Below the pieces are notes generated by a model that saw only the letters and a program-made list of their open reading frames with translations, ran no database searches and had not been told where the DNA came from. This document shows, piece after piece, positions 1 to 12,092 of a DNA stretch of 64,000 bases. Source of the stretch: Salvelinus alpinus (lineage: Eukaryota > Chordata > Actinopteri > Salmoniformes > Salmonidae); the NCBI RefSeq assembly GCF_045679555.1, contig NC_092100.1, positions 29,079,106-29,143,105 of the forward strand, written 5' to 3'. The first letter of the stretch is position 1, and the number at the start of each line of letters is the position of its first letter. The translations under genes and the position numbers were made by a program.

Positions 1-484
1 GAGAGAGAGAGGAGAGGAAGGGGTGAGAGTGGTCAACTGAAACAACTCCATCTGCAATGTCATCACTTCTGGTGGAAAAGAGTGATGTCTGCATAAAGAA
101 AACAAACAAAATCAAGAAGTCTAGTAACTCTCGTTATTAGCTAACCCTCAGACTGAGAGATAGATGTTTGAAGACTTTATGGGGTCTGTATGGACCGATG
201 ATGTCTCAAACAGCTTGCTGCTTTATGGGCTGAGAGGCTGTTTGTTGCACATTAACAGCCCTCAGTTTTTATCAGTTTCACATTGTTAATAAAATATGAG
301 CTCATTTAGAAGCGTTGAAAAAAACTACTTCCTGGTGCAGAAAGATTCTTCCTCCAGTTATGAGTGAACACACTCTCTCATTTCATTGTGAAATTAACAC
401 TGCTATTGTAGGTAGCAGAACCATAAATCATAGTGAAATGTCACATTTATCCTTAGAAAGTAGTTTTTGTATTTTAGTATTATT
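1..484. other. Non-coding sequence at left edge, no gene seen
   Basis: A short GA repeat opens the window (1-20) and is followed by AT-rich DNA without a convincing reading frame. If cbfb continues to the left, this is intron. Confidence 0.5.
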
Positions 485-728
485 ATTATAATATATATTT
501 TTTTACCTTTATTTAACTATGAAAGTCAGTGGAGAACAAATTCTTATTTACAATGATGCCCTACCCCGGCGAAGCCCTAAGCCGGACGACACTGGGCCAA
601 TTGTGCGCCGCCCTATGGGACTCCCAATCACGACCGGTTGTGATACAGCCTGGAATCAAACCAGGTCTGTAGTGACGCTTCTAGCACTGAGAAACAGTGC
701 CTTAGACCACTGCGCCACTCAGGGGCAC
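485..728 (-). mobile_element. tRNA-headed salmonid SINE
   Basis: Read on the minus strand, the element starts near 725 with a tRNA-like head (GGCGCAGTGGTCTAAGGCAC, then a B-box-like GGTTTGATTCC). It passes through a GC-rich body (CCCATAGGGCGGCGCACAAT) and ends near 500 with TAGTTAAATAAAGGT. The head looks leucine/serine-tRNA-like rather than the head of the HpaI SINE at 26.2 kb, but the 3' tail is shared with that element. It has no coding capacity, and the open frame across it is incidental. The exact subfamily name is not certain. Confidence 0.85.
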
Positions 729-1648
729 AACCAGAGCTCCACTGTTTCATTTTACTGTAAGATTAACATTTTCAGGAAGCCATGTGACATTCAGTATATT
801 TGTACCCCACAATAAAGCGTGGGAGTGGTCATTGATCTGAGGCCTGGGATAAAGGAAGTGGAAATTTGAGCTGGGAGCTATAATGAAAACCCTATGGCAA
901 AAATAGAGGCAGGAGTATGATTGACTAGTGCTGGGAAAAACAAAGCTTCTCTTTCCCCAGCAGAGACAGTTCTGTCCCAACAGACAGTCAAAAGAGGAGC
1001 ATTTCTGTAAAAAAAACATTCAACAAAAGGACATGGCATAGCCAAGGACACAAAGAACCCCTCTTTTTAACAAACATCAAACAATCAACATCAGATGAGA
1101 GGAACACGAGGAGGGCTCAGTGAACAATGGGCATGACAGAGCAGCAGGAATCAATTAGTGGGCTCACTTTGATGATGTCATTGACAAGTCATCTGCCAGT
1201 GGAGCGGCTTCCGTTTGAGGGAGATGGAAACAACAGCCCCCACCGCAAAACGAGCCGGACCACTGCGCTCCTCACAGAAATGCTCGTCCATCATCCTCCC
1301 TCCACCCTGGCCTTTGCCCAGTCGCCTCTCTCCTCATCAGTGTCAGGAGTGAGGGCTGATGCCTCCCTACCCCCTCCCCCATCATACACACATTACTACC
1401 AGGTTCACTTCAGCTAGACTTGAGTATAAACTACATTAACTAAATATGGAGTAACTATAGTAGCTTTATGACATTAAGTTCATAACCTTTAAACATAGCA
1501 ACCAATTAATGTGTATTTGTGTGGCTCTGTGAGATAATTCAGAGCCCCTCCCAAGCACCACACCCTGGTTCATGTTGGGGCTGAAGATGGGAGAGATTCA
1601 TCTGCTCCTCATTTTCCCCCCTTCAATAACCACCACCAGCAGCAGCAG
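729..1648. other. Non-coding, probably cbfb intron 3
   Basis: I see no exon here. The stretch 1100-1330 is less AT-rich and holds an ATG frame at 1127-1417, but that frame has no recognisable domain and no good splice context. It could be a conserved non-coding element, which only cross-species alignment could tell. Confidence 0.4.
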
Positions 1649-4600
1649 CAAGCTGTTCCCCCTCTCTGACTCTGTAACAGGGTTAACTGTCAAGCTGTTC
1701 CCCCTCTCTGACTCTGTAACGGGGTTAACAGTCAAGCTGTTCCCCCTCTCTGACTCTGTAACAGGGTTAACTGTCAAGCTGTTCCCACCTCTCTGACTCT
1801 GTAACAGGGTTAACTGTCAAGCTGTTCCCCCCTCTCTGACTCTGTAACAGGGTTAACTGTCAAGCTGTTCCCCCTCTCTGACTCTGTAACAGGGTTAACT
1901 GTCAAGCTGTTCCCCCCTCTCTGACTCTGTAACAGGGTTAACTGTCAGGCTGTTCCCCCTCTCTGACTCTGTAACAGGGTTAACTGTCAAGCTGTTCCCC
2001 CTCTCTGACTCTGTAACAGGGTTAACTGTCAAGCTGTTCCCCCCTCTCTGACTCTGTAACAGGGTTAACTGTCAAGCTGTTCCCCCTCTCTGACTCTGTA
2101 ACAGGGTTAACTGTCAAGCTGTTCCCCCTCTCTGACTCTGTAACAGGGTTAACTGTCAAGCTGTTCCCCCTCTCTGACTCTGTAACAGGGTTAACTGTCA
2201 AGCTGTTCCCCCTCTCTGACTCTGTAACAGGGTTAACTGTCAAGCTGTTCCCCCTCTCTGACTCTGTAACAGGGTTAACTGTCAAGCTGTTCCCCCTCTC
2301 TGACTCTGTAACAGGGTTAACTGTCAAGCTGTTCCCCCTCTCTGACTCTGTAACAGGGTTAACTGTCAAGCTGTTCCCCCTCTCTGACTCTGTAACAGGG
2401 TTAACTGTCAAGCTGTTCCCCCTCTCTGACTCTGTAACAGGGTTAACTGTCAAGCTGTTCCCCCTCTCTGACTCTGTAACAGGGTTAACTGTCAAGCTGT
2501 TCCCCCTCTCTGACTCTGTAACAGGGTTAACTGTCAAGCTGTTCCCCCTCTCTGACTCTGTAACAGGGTTAACTGTCAAGCTGTTCCCCCCTCTCTGGCT
2601 CTGTAACAAGGTTAACTGTCAAGCTGTTCCCCCTCTCTGACTCTGTAACAGGGTTAACTGTCAAGCTGTTCCCCCTCTCTGACTCTGTAACAAGGTTAAC
2701 TGTCAAGCTGTTCCCCCTCTCTGACTCTGTAACAGGGTTAACTGTCAAGCTGTTCCCCCCTCTCTGACTCTGTAACAGGGTTAACTGTCAAGCTGTTCCC
2801 CCTCTCTGACTCTGTAACAGGGTTAACTGTCAAGCTGTTCCCCCCTCTCTGACTCTGTAACAGGGTTAACTGTCAAGCTGTTCCCCCTCTCTGACTCTGT
2901 AACAGGGTTAACTGTCAAGCTGTTCCCCCTCTCTGACTCTGTAACAGGGTTAACTGTCAAGCTGTTCCCCCTCTCTGACTCTGTAACAGGGTTAACTGTC
3001 AAGCTGTTCCCCCTCTCTGACTCTGTAACAGGGTTAACTGTCAAGCTGTTCCCCCTCTCTGACTCTGTAACAGGGTTAACTGTCAAGCTGTTCCCCCTCT
3101 CTGACTCTGTAACAGGGTTAACTGTCAAGCTGTTCCCCCTCTCTGACTCTGTAACAGGGTTAACTGTCAAGCTGTTCCCCCTCTCTGACTCTGTAACAGG
3201 GTTAACTGTCAAGCTGTTCCCCCTCTCTGACTCTGTACCAGGGTTAACTGTCAAGCTGTTCCCCCTCTCTGACTCTGTAACAGGGTTAACTGTCAAGCTG
3301 TTCCCCCCTCTCTGGCTCTGTAACAAGGTTAACTGTCAAGCTGTTCCCCCTCTCTGACTCTGTAACAGGGTTAACTGTCAAGCTGTTCCCCCTCTCTGAC
3401 TCTGTAACAGGGTTAACTGTCAAGCTGTTCCCCCTCTCTGACTCTGTAACAAGGTTAACTGTCAAGCTGTTCCCCCTCTCTGACTCTGTAACAGGGTTAA
3501 CTGTCAAGCTGTTCCCCCTCTCTGACTCTGTAACAGGGTTAACTGTCAAGCTGTTCCCCCTCTCTGACTCTGTAACAAGGTTAACTGTCAAGCTGTTCCC
3601 CCTCTCTGACTCTGTAACAGGGTTAACTGTCAAGCTGTTCCCCCCTCTCTGGCTCTGTAACAAGGTTAACTGTCAAGCTGTTCCCCCTCTCTGACTCTGT
3701 AACAGGGTTAACTGTCAAGCTGTTCCCCCTCTCTGACTCTGTAACAAGGTTAACTGTCAAGCTGTTCCCCCTCTCTGACTCTGTAACAGGGTTAACTGTC
3801 AAGCTGTTCCCCCCTCTCTGACTCTGTAACAGGGTTAACTGTCAAGCTGTTCCCCCTCTCTGACTCTGTAACAGGGTTAACTGTCAAGCTGTTCCCCCCT
3901 CTCTGACTCTGTAACAGGGTTAACTGTCAAGCTGTTCCCCCTCTCTGACTCTGTAACAGGGTTAACTGTCAAGCTGTTCCCCCCTCTCTGACTCTGTAAC
4001 AGGGTTAACTGTCAAGCTGTTCCCCCTCTCTGACTCTGTAACAGGGTTAACTGTCAAGCTGTTCCCCCTCTCTGACTCTGTAACAGGGTTAACTGTCAAG
4101 CTGTTCCCCCCTCTCTGACTCTGTAACAGGGTTAACTGTCAAGCTGTTCCCCCTCTCTGACTCTGTAACAGGGTTAACTGTCAAGCTGTTCCCCCTCTCT
4201 GACTCTGTAACAGGGTTAACTGTCAAGCTGTTCCCCCTCTCTGACTCTGTAACAGGGTTAACTGTCAAGCTGTTCCCCCTCTCTGACTCTGTAACAGGGT
4301 TAACTGTCAAGCTGTTCCCCCTCTCTGACTCTGTAACAGGGTTAACTGTCAAGCTGTTCCCCCTCTCTGACTCTGTACCAGGGTTAACTGTCAAGCTGTT
4401 CCCCCCTCTCTGGCTCTGTAACAAGGTTAACTGTCAAGCTGTTCCCCCTCTCTGACTCTGTAACAGGGTTAACTGTCAAGCTGTTCCCCCTCTCTGACTC
4501 TGTAACAGGGTTAACTGTCAAGCTGTTCCCCCTCTCTGACTCTGTAACAAGGTTAACTGTCAAGCTGTTCCCCCTCTCTGACTCTGTAACAGGGTTAACT

Positions 4601-7600
4601 GTCAAGCTGTTCCCCCTCTCTGACTCTGTAACAGGGTTAACTGTCAAGCTGTTCCCCCTCTCTGACTCTGTAACAAGGTTAACTGTCAAGCTGTTCCCCC
4701 TCTCTGACTCTGTAACAGGGTTAACTGTCAAGCTGTTCCCCCCTCTCTGGCTCTGTAACAAGGTTAACAGTCAAGCTGTTCCCCCTCTCTGACTCTGTAA
4801 CAGGGTTAACTGTCAAGCTGTTCCCCCTCTCTGACTCTGTAACAGGGTTAACTGTAAAGCTGTTCCCCCTCTCTGACTCTGTAACAGGGTTAACTGTCAA
4901 GCTGTTCCCCCTCTCTGACTCTGTAACAAGGTTAACTGTCAAGCTGTTCCCCCTCTCTGACTCTGTAACAGGGTTAACTGTCAAGCTGTTCCCCCTCTCT
5001 GACTCTGTAACAAGGTTAACTGTCAAGCTGTTCCCCCTCTCTGACTCTGTAACAGGGTTAACTGTCAAGCTGTTCCCCCTCTCTGACTCTGTAACAGGGT
5101 TAACTGTCAAGCTGTTCCCCCTCTCTGACTCTGTAACAAGGTTAACTGTCAAGCTGTTCCCCCTCTCTGACTCTGTAACAGGGTTAACTGTCAAGCTGTT
5201 CCCCCTCTCTGACTCTGTAACAAGGTTAACTGTCAAGCTGTTCCCCCCTCTCTGGCTCTGTAACAGGGTTAACTGTCAAGCTGTTCCCCCTCTCTGACTC
5301 TGTAACAGGGTTAACTGTCAAACTGTTCCCCCTCTCTGACTCTGTAACAAGGTTACTGTCAAGCTGTTCCCCCTCTCTAACTCTGTAACAGGGTTAACTG
5401 TCAAGCTGTTCCCCCTCTCTGACTCTGTAACAGGGTTAACTGTCAAGCTGTTCCCCCTCTCTGACTCTGTAACAGGGTTAACTGTCAAGCTGTTCCCCCT
5501 CTCTGACTCTGTAACAGGGTTAACTGTCAAGCTGTTCCCCCTCTCTGACTCTGTAACAAGGTTAACTGTCAAGCTGTTCCCCCTCTCTGACTCTGTAACA
5601 GGGTTAACTGTCAAGCTGTTCCCCCCTCTCTGACTCTGTAACAGGGTTAACTGTCAAGCTGTTCCCCCTCTCTGACTCTGTAACAGGGTTAACTGTCAAG
5701 CTGTTCCCCCCTCTCTGACTCTGTAACAGGGTTAACTGTCAAGCTGTTCCCCCTCTCTGACTCTGTAACAGGGTTAACTGTCAAGCTGTTCCCCCTCTCT
5801 GACTCTGTAACAGGGTTAACTGTCAAGCTGTTCCCCCCTCTCTGACTCTGTAACAGGGTTAACTGTCAAGCTGTTCCCCCTCTCTGACTCTGTAACAGGG
5901 TTAACTGTCAAGCTGTTCCCCCTCTCTGACTCTGTAACAGGGTTAACTGTCAAGCTGTTCCCCCTCTCTGACTCTGTAACAGGGTTAACTGTCAAGCTGT
6001 TCCCCCTCTCTGACTCTGTAACAGGGTTAACTGTCAAGCTGTTCCCCCTCTCTGACTCTGTAACAGGGTTAACTGTCAAGCTGTTCCCCCTCTCTGACTC
6101 TGTACCAGGGTTAACTGTCAAGCTGTTCCCCCTCTCTGACTCTGTAACAGGGTTAACTGTCAAGCTGTTCCCCCCTCTCTGGCTCTGTAACAAGGTTAAC
6201 TGTCAAGCTGTTCCCCCTCTCTGACTCTGTAACAGGGTTAACTGTCAAGCTGTTCCCCCTCTCTGACTCTGTAACAGGGTTAACTGTCAAGCTGTTCCCC
6301 CTCTCTGACTCTGTAACAAGGTTAACTGTCAAGCTGTTCCCCCTCTCTGACTCTGTAACAGGGTTAACTGTCAAGCTGTTCCCCCTCTCTGACTCTGTAA
6401 CAGGGTTAACTGTCAAGCTGTTCCCCCTCTCTGACTCTGTAACAAGGTTAACTGTCAAGCTGTTCCCCCTCTCTGACTCTGTAACAGGGTTAACTGTCAA
6501 GCTGTTCCCCCCTCTCTGGCTCTGTAACAAGGTTAACTGTCAAGCTGTTCCCCCTCTCTGACTCTGTAACAGGGTTAACTGTCAAGCTGTTCCCCCTCTC
6601 TGACTCTGTAACAAGGTTAACTGTCAAGCTGTTCCCCCTCTCTGACTCTGTAACAGGGTTAACTGTCAAGCTGTTCCCCCCTCTCTGACTCTGTAACAGG
6701 GTTAACTGTCAAGCTGTTCCCCCTCTCTGACTCTGTAACAGGGTTAACTGTCAAGCTGTTCCCCCCTCTCTGACTCTGTAACAGGGTTAACTGTCAAGCT
6801 GTTCCCCCTCTCTGACTCTGTAACAGGGTTAACTGTCAAGCTGTTCCCCCCTCTCTGACTCTGTAACAGGGTTAACTGTCAAGCTGTTCCCCCTCTCTGA
6901 CTCTGTAACAGGGTTAACTGTCAAGCTGTTCCCCCTCTCTGACTCTGTAACAGGGTTAACTGTCAAGCTGTTCCCCCCTCTCTGACTCTGTAACAGGGTT
7001 AACTGTCAAGCTGTTCCCCCTCTCTGACTCTGTAACAGGGTTAACTGTCAAGCTGTTCCCCCTCTCTGACTCTGTAACAGGGTTAACTGTCAAGCTGTTC
7101 CCCCTCTCTGACTCTGTAACAGGGTTAACTGTCAAGCTGTTCCCCCTCTCTGACTCTGTAACAGGGTTAACTGTCAAGCTGTTCCCCCTCTCTGACTCTG
7201 TAACAGGGTTAACTGTCAAGCTGTTCCCCCTCTCTGACTCTGTACCAGGGTTAACTGTCAAGCTGTTCCCCCTCTCTGACTCTGTAACAGGGTTAACTGT
7301 CAAGCTGTTCCCCCCTCTCTGGCTCTGTAACAAGGTTAACTGTCAAGCTGTTCCCCCTCTCTGACTCTGTAACAGGGTTAACTGTCAAGCTGTTCCCCCT
7401 CTCTGACTCTGTAACAGGGTTAACTGTCAAGCTGTTCCCCCTCTCTGACTCTGTAACAAGGTTAACTGTCAAGCTGTTCCCCCTCTCTGACTCTGTAACA
7501 GGGTTAACTGTCAAGCTGTTCCCCCTCTCTGACTCTGTAACAGGGTTAACTGTCAAGCTGTTCCCCCTCTCTGACTCTGTAACAAGGTTAACTGTCAAGC

Positions 7601-10600
7601 TGTTCCCCCTCTCTGACTCTGTAACAGGGTTAACTGTCAAGCTGTTCCCCCCTCTCTGGCTCTGTAACAAGGTTAACAGTCAAGCTGTTCCCCCTCTCTG
7701 ACTCTGTAACAGGGTTAACTGTCAAGCTGTTCCCCCTCTCTGACTCTGTAACAGGGTTAACTGTAAAGCTGTTCCCCCTCTCTGACTCTGTAACAGGGTT
7801 AACTGTCAAGCTGTTCCCCCTCTCTGACTCTGTAACAAGGTTAACTGTCAAGCTGTTCCCCCTCTCTGACTCTGTAACAGGGTTAACTGTCAAGCTGTTC
7901 CCCCTCTCTGACTCTGTAACAAGGTTAACTGTCAAGCTGTTCCCCCTCTCTGACTCTGTAACAGGGTTAACTGTCAAGCTGTTCCCCCTCTCTGACTCTG
8001 TAACAGGGTTAACTGTCAAGCTGTTCCCCCTCTCTGACTCTGTAACAAGGTTAACTGTCAAGCTGTTCCCCCTCTCTGACTCTGTAACAGGGTTAACTGT
8101 CAAGCTGTTCCCCCTCTCTGACTCTGTAACAGGGTTAACTGTCAAGCTGTTCCCCCTCTCTGACTCTGTAACAGGGTTAACTGTCAAGCTGTTCCCCCTC
8201 TCTGACTCTGTAACAGGGTTAACTGTCAAGCTGTTCCCCCTCTCTGACTCTGTAACAGGGTTAACTGTCAAGCTGTTCCCCCTCTCTGACTCTGTAACAG
8301 GGTTAACTGTCAAGCTGTTCCCCCTCTCTGACTCTGTACCAGGGTTAACTGTCAAGCTGTTCCCCCTCTCTGACTCTGTAACAGGGTTAACTGTCAAGCT
8401 GTTCCCCCCTCTCTGGCTCTGTAACAAGGTTAACTGTCAAGCTGTTCCCCCTCTCTGACTCTGTAACAGGGTTAACTGTCAAGCTGTTCCCCCTCTCTGA
8501 CTCTGTAACAGGGTTAACTGTCAAGCTGTTCCCCCTCTCTGACTCTGTAACAAGGTTAACTGTCAAGCTGTTCCCCCTCTCTGACTCTGTAACAGGGTTA
8601 ACTGTCAAGCTGTTCCCCCTCTCTGACTCTGTAACAGGGTTAACTGTCAAGCTGTTCCCCCTCTCTGACTCTGTAACAAGGTTAACTGTCAAGCTGTTCC
8701 CCCTCTCTGACTCTGTAACAGGGTTAACTGTCAAGCTGTTCCCCCCTCTCTGGCTCTGTAACAAGGTTAACAGTCAAGCTGTTCCCCCTCTCTGACTCTG
8801 TAACAGGGTTAACTGTCAAGCTGTTCCCCCTCTCTGACTCTGTAACAGGGTTAACTGTAAAGCTGTTCCCCCTCTCTGACTCTGTAACAGGGTTAACTGT
8901 CAAGCTGTTCCCCCTCTCTGACTCTGTAACAAGGTTAACTGTCAAGCTGTTCCCCCTCTCTGACTCTGTAACAGGGTTAACTGTCAAGCTGTTCCCCCTC
9001 TCTGACTCTGTAACAAGGTTAACTGTCAAGCTGTTCCCCCTCTCTGACTCTGTAACAGGGTTAACTGTCAAGCTGTTCCCCCTCTCTGACTCTGTAACAG
9101 GGTTAACTGTCAAGCTGTTCCCCCTCTCTGACTCTGTAACAAGGTTAACTGTCAAGCTGTTCCCCCTCTCTGACTCTGTAACAGGGTTAACTGTCAAGCT
9201 GTTCCCCCTCTCTGACTCTGTAACAAGGTTAACTGTCAAGCTGTTCCCCCCTCTCTGGCTCTGTAACAGGGTTAACTGTCAAGCTGTTCCCCCTCTCTGA
9301 CTCTGTAACAGGGTTAACTGTCAAACTGTTCCCCCTCTCTGACTCTGTAACAAGGTTACTGTCAAGCTGTTCCCCCTCTCTAACTCTGTAACAGGGTTAA
9401 CTGTCAAGCTGTTCCCCCTCTCTGACTCTGTAACAGGGTTAACTGTCAAGCTGTTCCCCCTCTCTGACTCTGTAACAGGGTTAACTGTCAAGCTGTTCCC
9501 CCTCTCTGACTCTGTAACAGGGTTAACTGTCAAGCTGTTCCCCCTCTCTGACTCTGTAACAGGGTTAACTGTCAAGCTGTTCCCCCTCTCTGACTCTGTA
9601 ACAGGGTTAACTGTCAAGCTGTTCCCCCTCTCTGACTCTGTAACAGGGTTAACTGTCAAGCTGTTCCCCCTCTCTGACTCTGTAAGAAGGTTAACTGTCA
9701 AGCTGTTCCCCCTCTCTGACTCTGTAACAAGGTTAACTGTCAAGCTGTTCCCCCTCTCTGACTCTGTAACAGGGTTAACTGTCAAGCTGTTCCCCCCTCT
9801 CTGGCTCTGTAACAAGGTTAACCGTCAAGCTGTTCCCCCTCTCTGACTCTGTAACAGGGTTAACTGTCAAGCTGTTCCCCCTCTCTGACTCTGTAACAAG
9901 GTTAACCGTCAAGCTGTTTCCCCCTCTCTGACTCTGTAACAAGGTTAACTGTCAAGCTGTTCCCCCCTCTCTGGCTCTGTAACAGGGTTAACTGTCAAGC
10001 TGTTCCCCCCTCTCTGGCTCTGTAACAAGGTTAACTGTCAAGCTGTTCCCCCCTCTCTGGCTCTGTAACAGGGTTAACTGTCAAGCTGTTCCCCCTCTCT
10101 GACTCTGTAACAAGGTTAACTGTCAAGCTGTTCCCCCTCTCTGACTCTGTAACAGGGTTAACTGTCAAGCTGTTCCCCCTCTCTGACTCTGTAACAAGGT
10201 TAACTGTCAAGCTGTTCCCCCTCTCTGACTCTGTAACAGGGTTAACTGTCAAGCTGTTCCCCCTCTCTGACTCTGTAACAGGGTTAACTGTCAAGCTGTT
10301 CCCCCTCTCTGACTCTGTAACAAGGTTAACTGTCAAGCTGTTCCCCCTCTCTGACTCTGTAACAAGGTTAACTGTCAAGCTGTTTCCCCCTCTCTGACTC
10401 TGTAACAAGGTTAACTGTCAAGCTGTTCCCCCTCTCTGACTCTGTAACAGGGTTAACTGTCAAGCTGTTCCCCCTCTCTGACTCTGTAACAAGGTTAACT
10501 GTCAAGCTGTTCCCCCTCTCTGACTCTGTAACAGGGTTAACTGTCAAGCTGTTCCCCCTCTCTGACTCTGTAACAGGGTTAACTGTCAAGCTGTTCCCCT

Positions 10601-11237
10601 TCTCTGACTCTGTAACAGGGTTAACTGTCAAGCTGTTCCCCCCTCTCTGGCTCTGTAACAAGGTTAACTGTCAAGCTGTTCCCCCCTCTCTGGCTCTGTA
10701 ACAGGGTTAACTGTCAAGCTGTTCCCCCCTCTCTGGCTCTGTAACAAGGTTAACTGTCAAGCTGTTCCCCCCTCACTGGCTCTGTAACAGGGTTAACTGT
10801 CAAGCTGTTCCCCCCTCTCTGGCTCTGTAACAAGGTTAACTGTCAAGCTGTTCCCCCCTCTCTGGCTCTGTAACAGGGTTAACTGTCAAGCTGTTCCCCC
10901 CTCTCTGGCTCTGTAACAGGGTTAACTGTCAAGCTGTTCCCCCCTCTCTGGCTCTGTAACAGGGTTAACTGTCAAGCTGTTCCCCCCTCTCTGGCTCTGT
11001 AACAAGGTTAACTGTCAAGCTGTTCCCCCCTCTCTGGCTCTGTAACAGGGTTAACTGTCAAGCTGTTCCCCCCTCTCTGGCTCTGTAACAAAGTTAACTG
11101 TCAAGCTGTTCCCCCCTCTCTGGCTCTGTAACAAGGTTAACAGTCAAGCTGTTCCCCCCTCTCTGGCTCTGTAACAAGGTTAACTGTCAAGCTGTTCCCC
11201 CCTCTCTGGCTCTGTAACAAGGTTAACTGTCAAGCTG
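1649..11237. repeat. Giant 42/43-bp minisatellite array
   Basis: About 228 head-to-tail copies of a 42-bp unit span 9.6 kb. Each unit reads CAAGCTGTTC, then a run of 5 or 6 C, CTCTCTGACTCTGTAAC, and AGGGTTAACTGT. Variable sites recur: C5 or C6 (42 or 43 bp), GACTC or GGCTC, CAGGG or CAAGG, and rarer changes such as TACCAG. A 42-bp unit equals 14 codons, so the minus strand shows long artificial frames (repeat SLTVNPVTESERGN) that break wherever a 43-bp unit occurs. The right end (about 10640-11230) is almost purely the C6/GGCTC type, while the middle has higher-order structure. Every typical unit carries a GTTAAC (HpaI) site. The array is probably inside cbfb intron 3. There is no sign that it is coding. 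Confidence 0.97.
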
Positions 11238-12092
11238 GCGCCATGCAGCTCAAGACCATGTTTTGTGGCACATGACGCGTCATTAATATGGAGATTGGCT
11301 CCGTAAGTGCAGTGCTATGGCAGACAAACACATACATACGCACACACACAATACAGAGACACACAAACACACTGGCTGGTCTTGGGAATAAGCTTTTACA
11401 CAAAACTATTAAAACTCCAATTCCTGTGGTGACGCCTCTGACTGAAGTCCCTTTCATAATGGATTAATTTACTGTGAATCTTCCCTGTGCTATATGCCCC
11501 GAGTGAACATTCTTACATCCAGAGACAGGCCGAAGATTTATAGTCTGCTGCCTCTGAGGCCCTGCCTCGGTATGGCTCCACGTTAAGGGCCTGCTCGCTC
11601 TCTCTCTCAGTTCTGGCCCCATGTCAGATAACAACACACCTACACAATCCCGCTATGCATTACTGCTGTAATACCAGCAGAAGTGACTTTCACATTTACC
11701 AGGCTGTAGCTGAAAGGTTTAGGAGTCATTCTACGACTTTCTTCATGTATTTGTGCTTTAAGCTCTTAACACAATATAATAGAGTAGCAGCACACTCTGG
11801 AGGGTCTGTAACAAGGAGACTATATCAGGAGCTCTCAACCAATCAGTGGGGGGGGGGGGGGGGGGGGCAAACCCAACCTTCTGGCATGGCCATGCAGATG
11901 GACCCAATTTCTGCTTTGCATAAAAGGAAACCACACACAAGCTCTACGGATGAACAGAGCAGAGGGGGATATGGAGAAGAGGCCAAACACCAGATCTCTT
12001 AAACCATTACAGCTGAACCCTGCTCCAAAACCCTAAAAGTCTCCAATTTCAACAAGATTGAGTTAAAGTTGAGGAGTGTTCATATATAAGAG
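11238..12092. other. Non-coding spacer with a G20 homopolymer
   Basis: This is unique-looking DNA between the minisatellite and a hAT element. It contains a short CA-rich patch near 11340 and an uninterrupted run of 20 G at 11848-11867. No exon was recognised. Confidence 0.6.

Noticed and set aside
519..815. Small plus-strand gene at 519
   Set aside because: It overlaps a SINE in the opposite orientation and has no domain.
1127..1417. Exon of cbfb or another gene
   Set aside because: No similarity to cbfb exons 4-6 and no convincing acceptor/donor pair; at most a conserved non-coding stretch.
2022..10661. Many long minus-strand frames with repeat SLTVNPVTESERGN
   Set aside because: They arise only because the minisatellite unit is 42 bp. 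They break at each 43-bp unit, have no start context or domain, and the overlapping copies are identical artefacts.
1649..11237. CRISPR-like array
   Set aside because: There are no unique spacers; units are contiguous and nearly identical, in a vertebrate genome.
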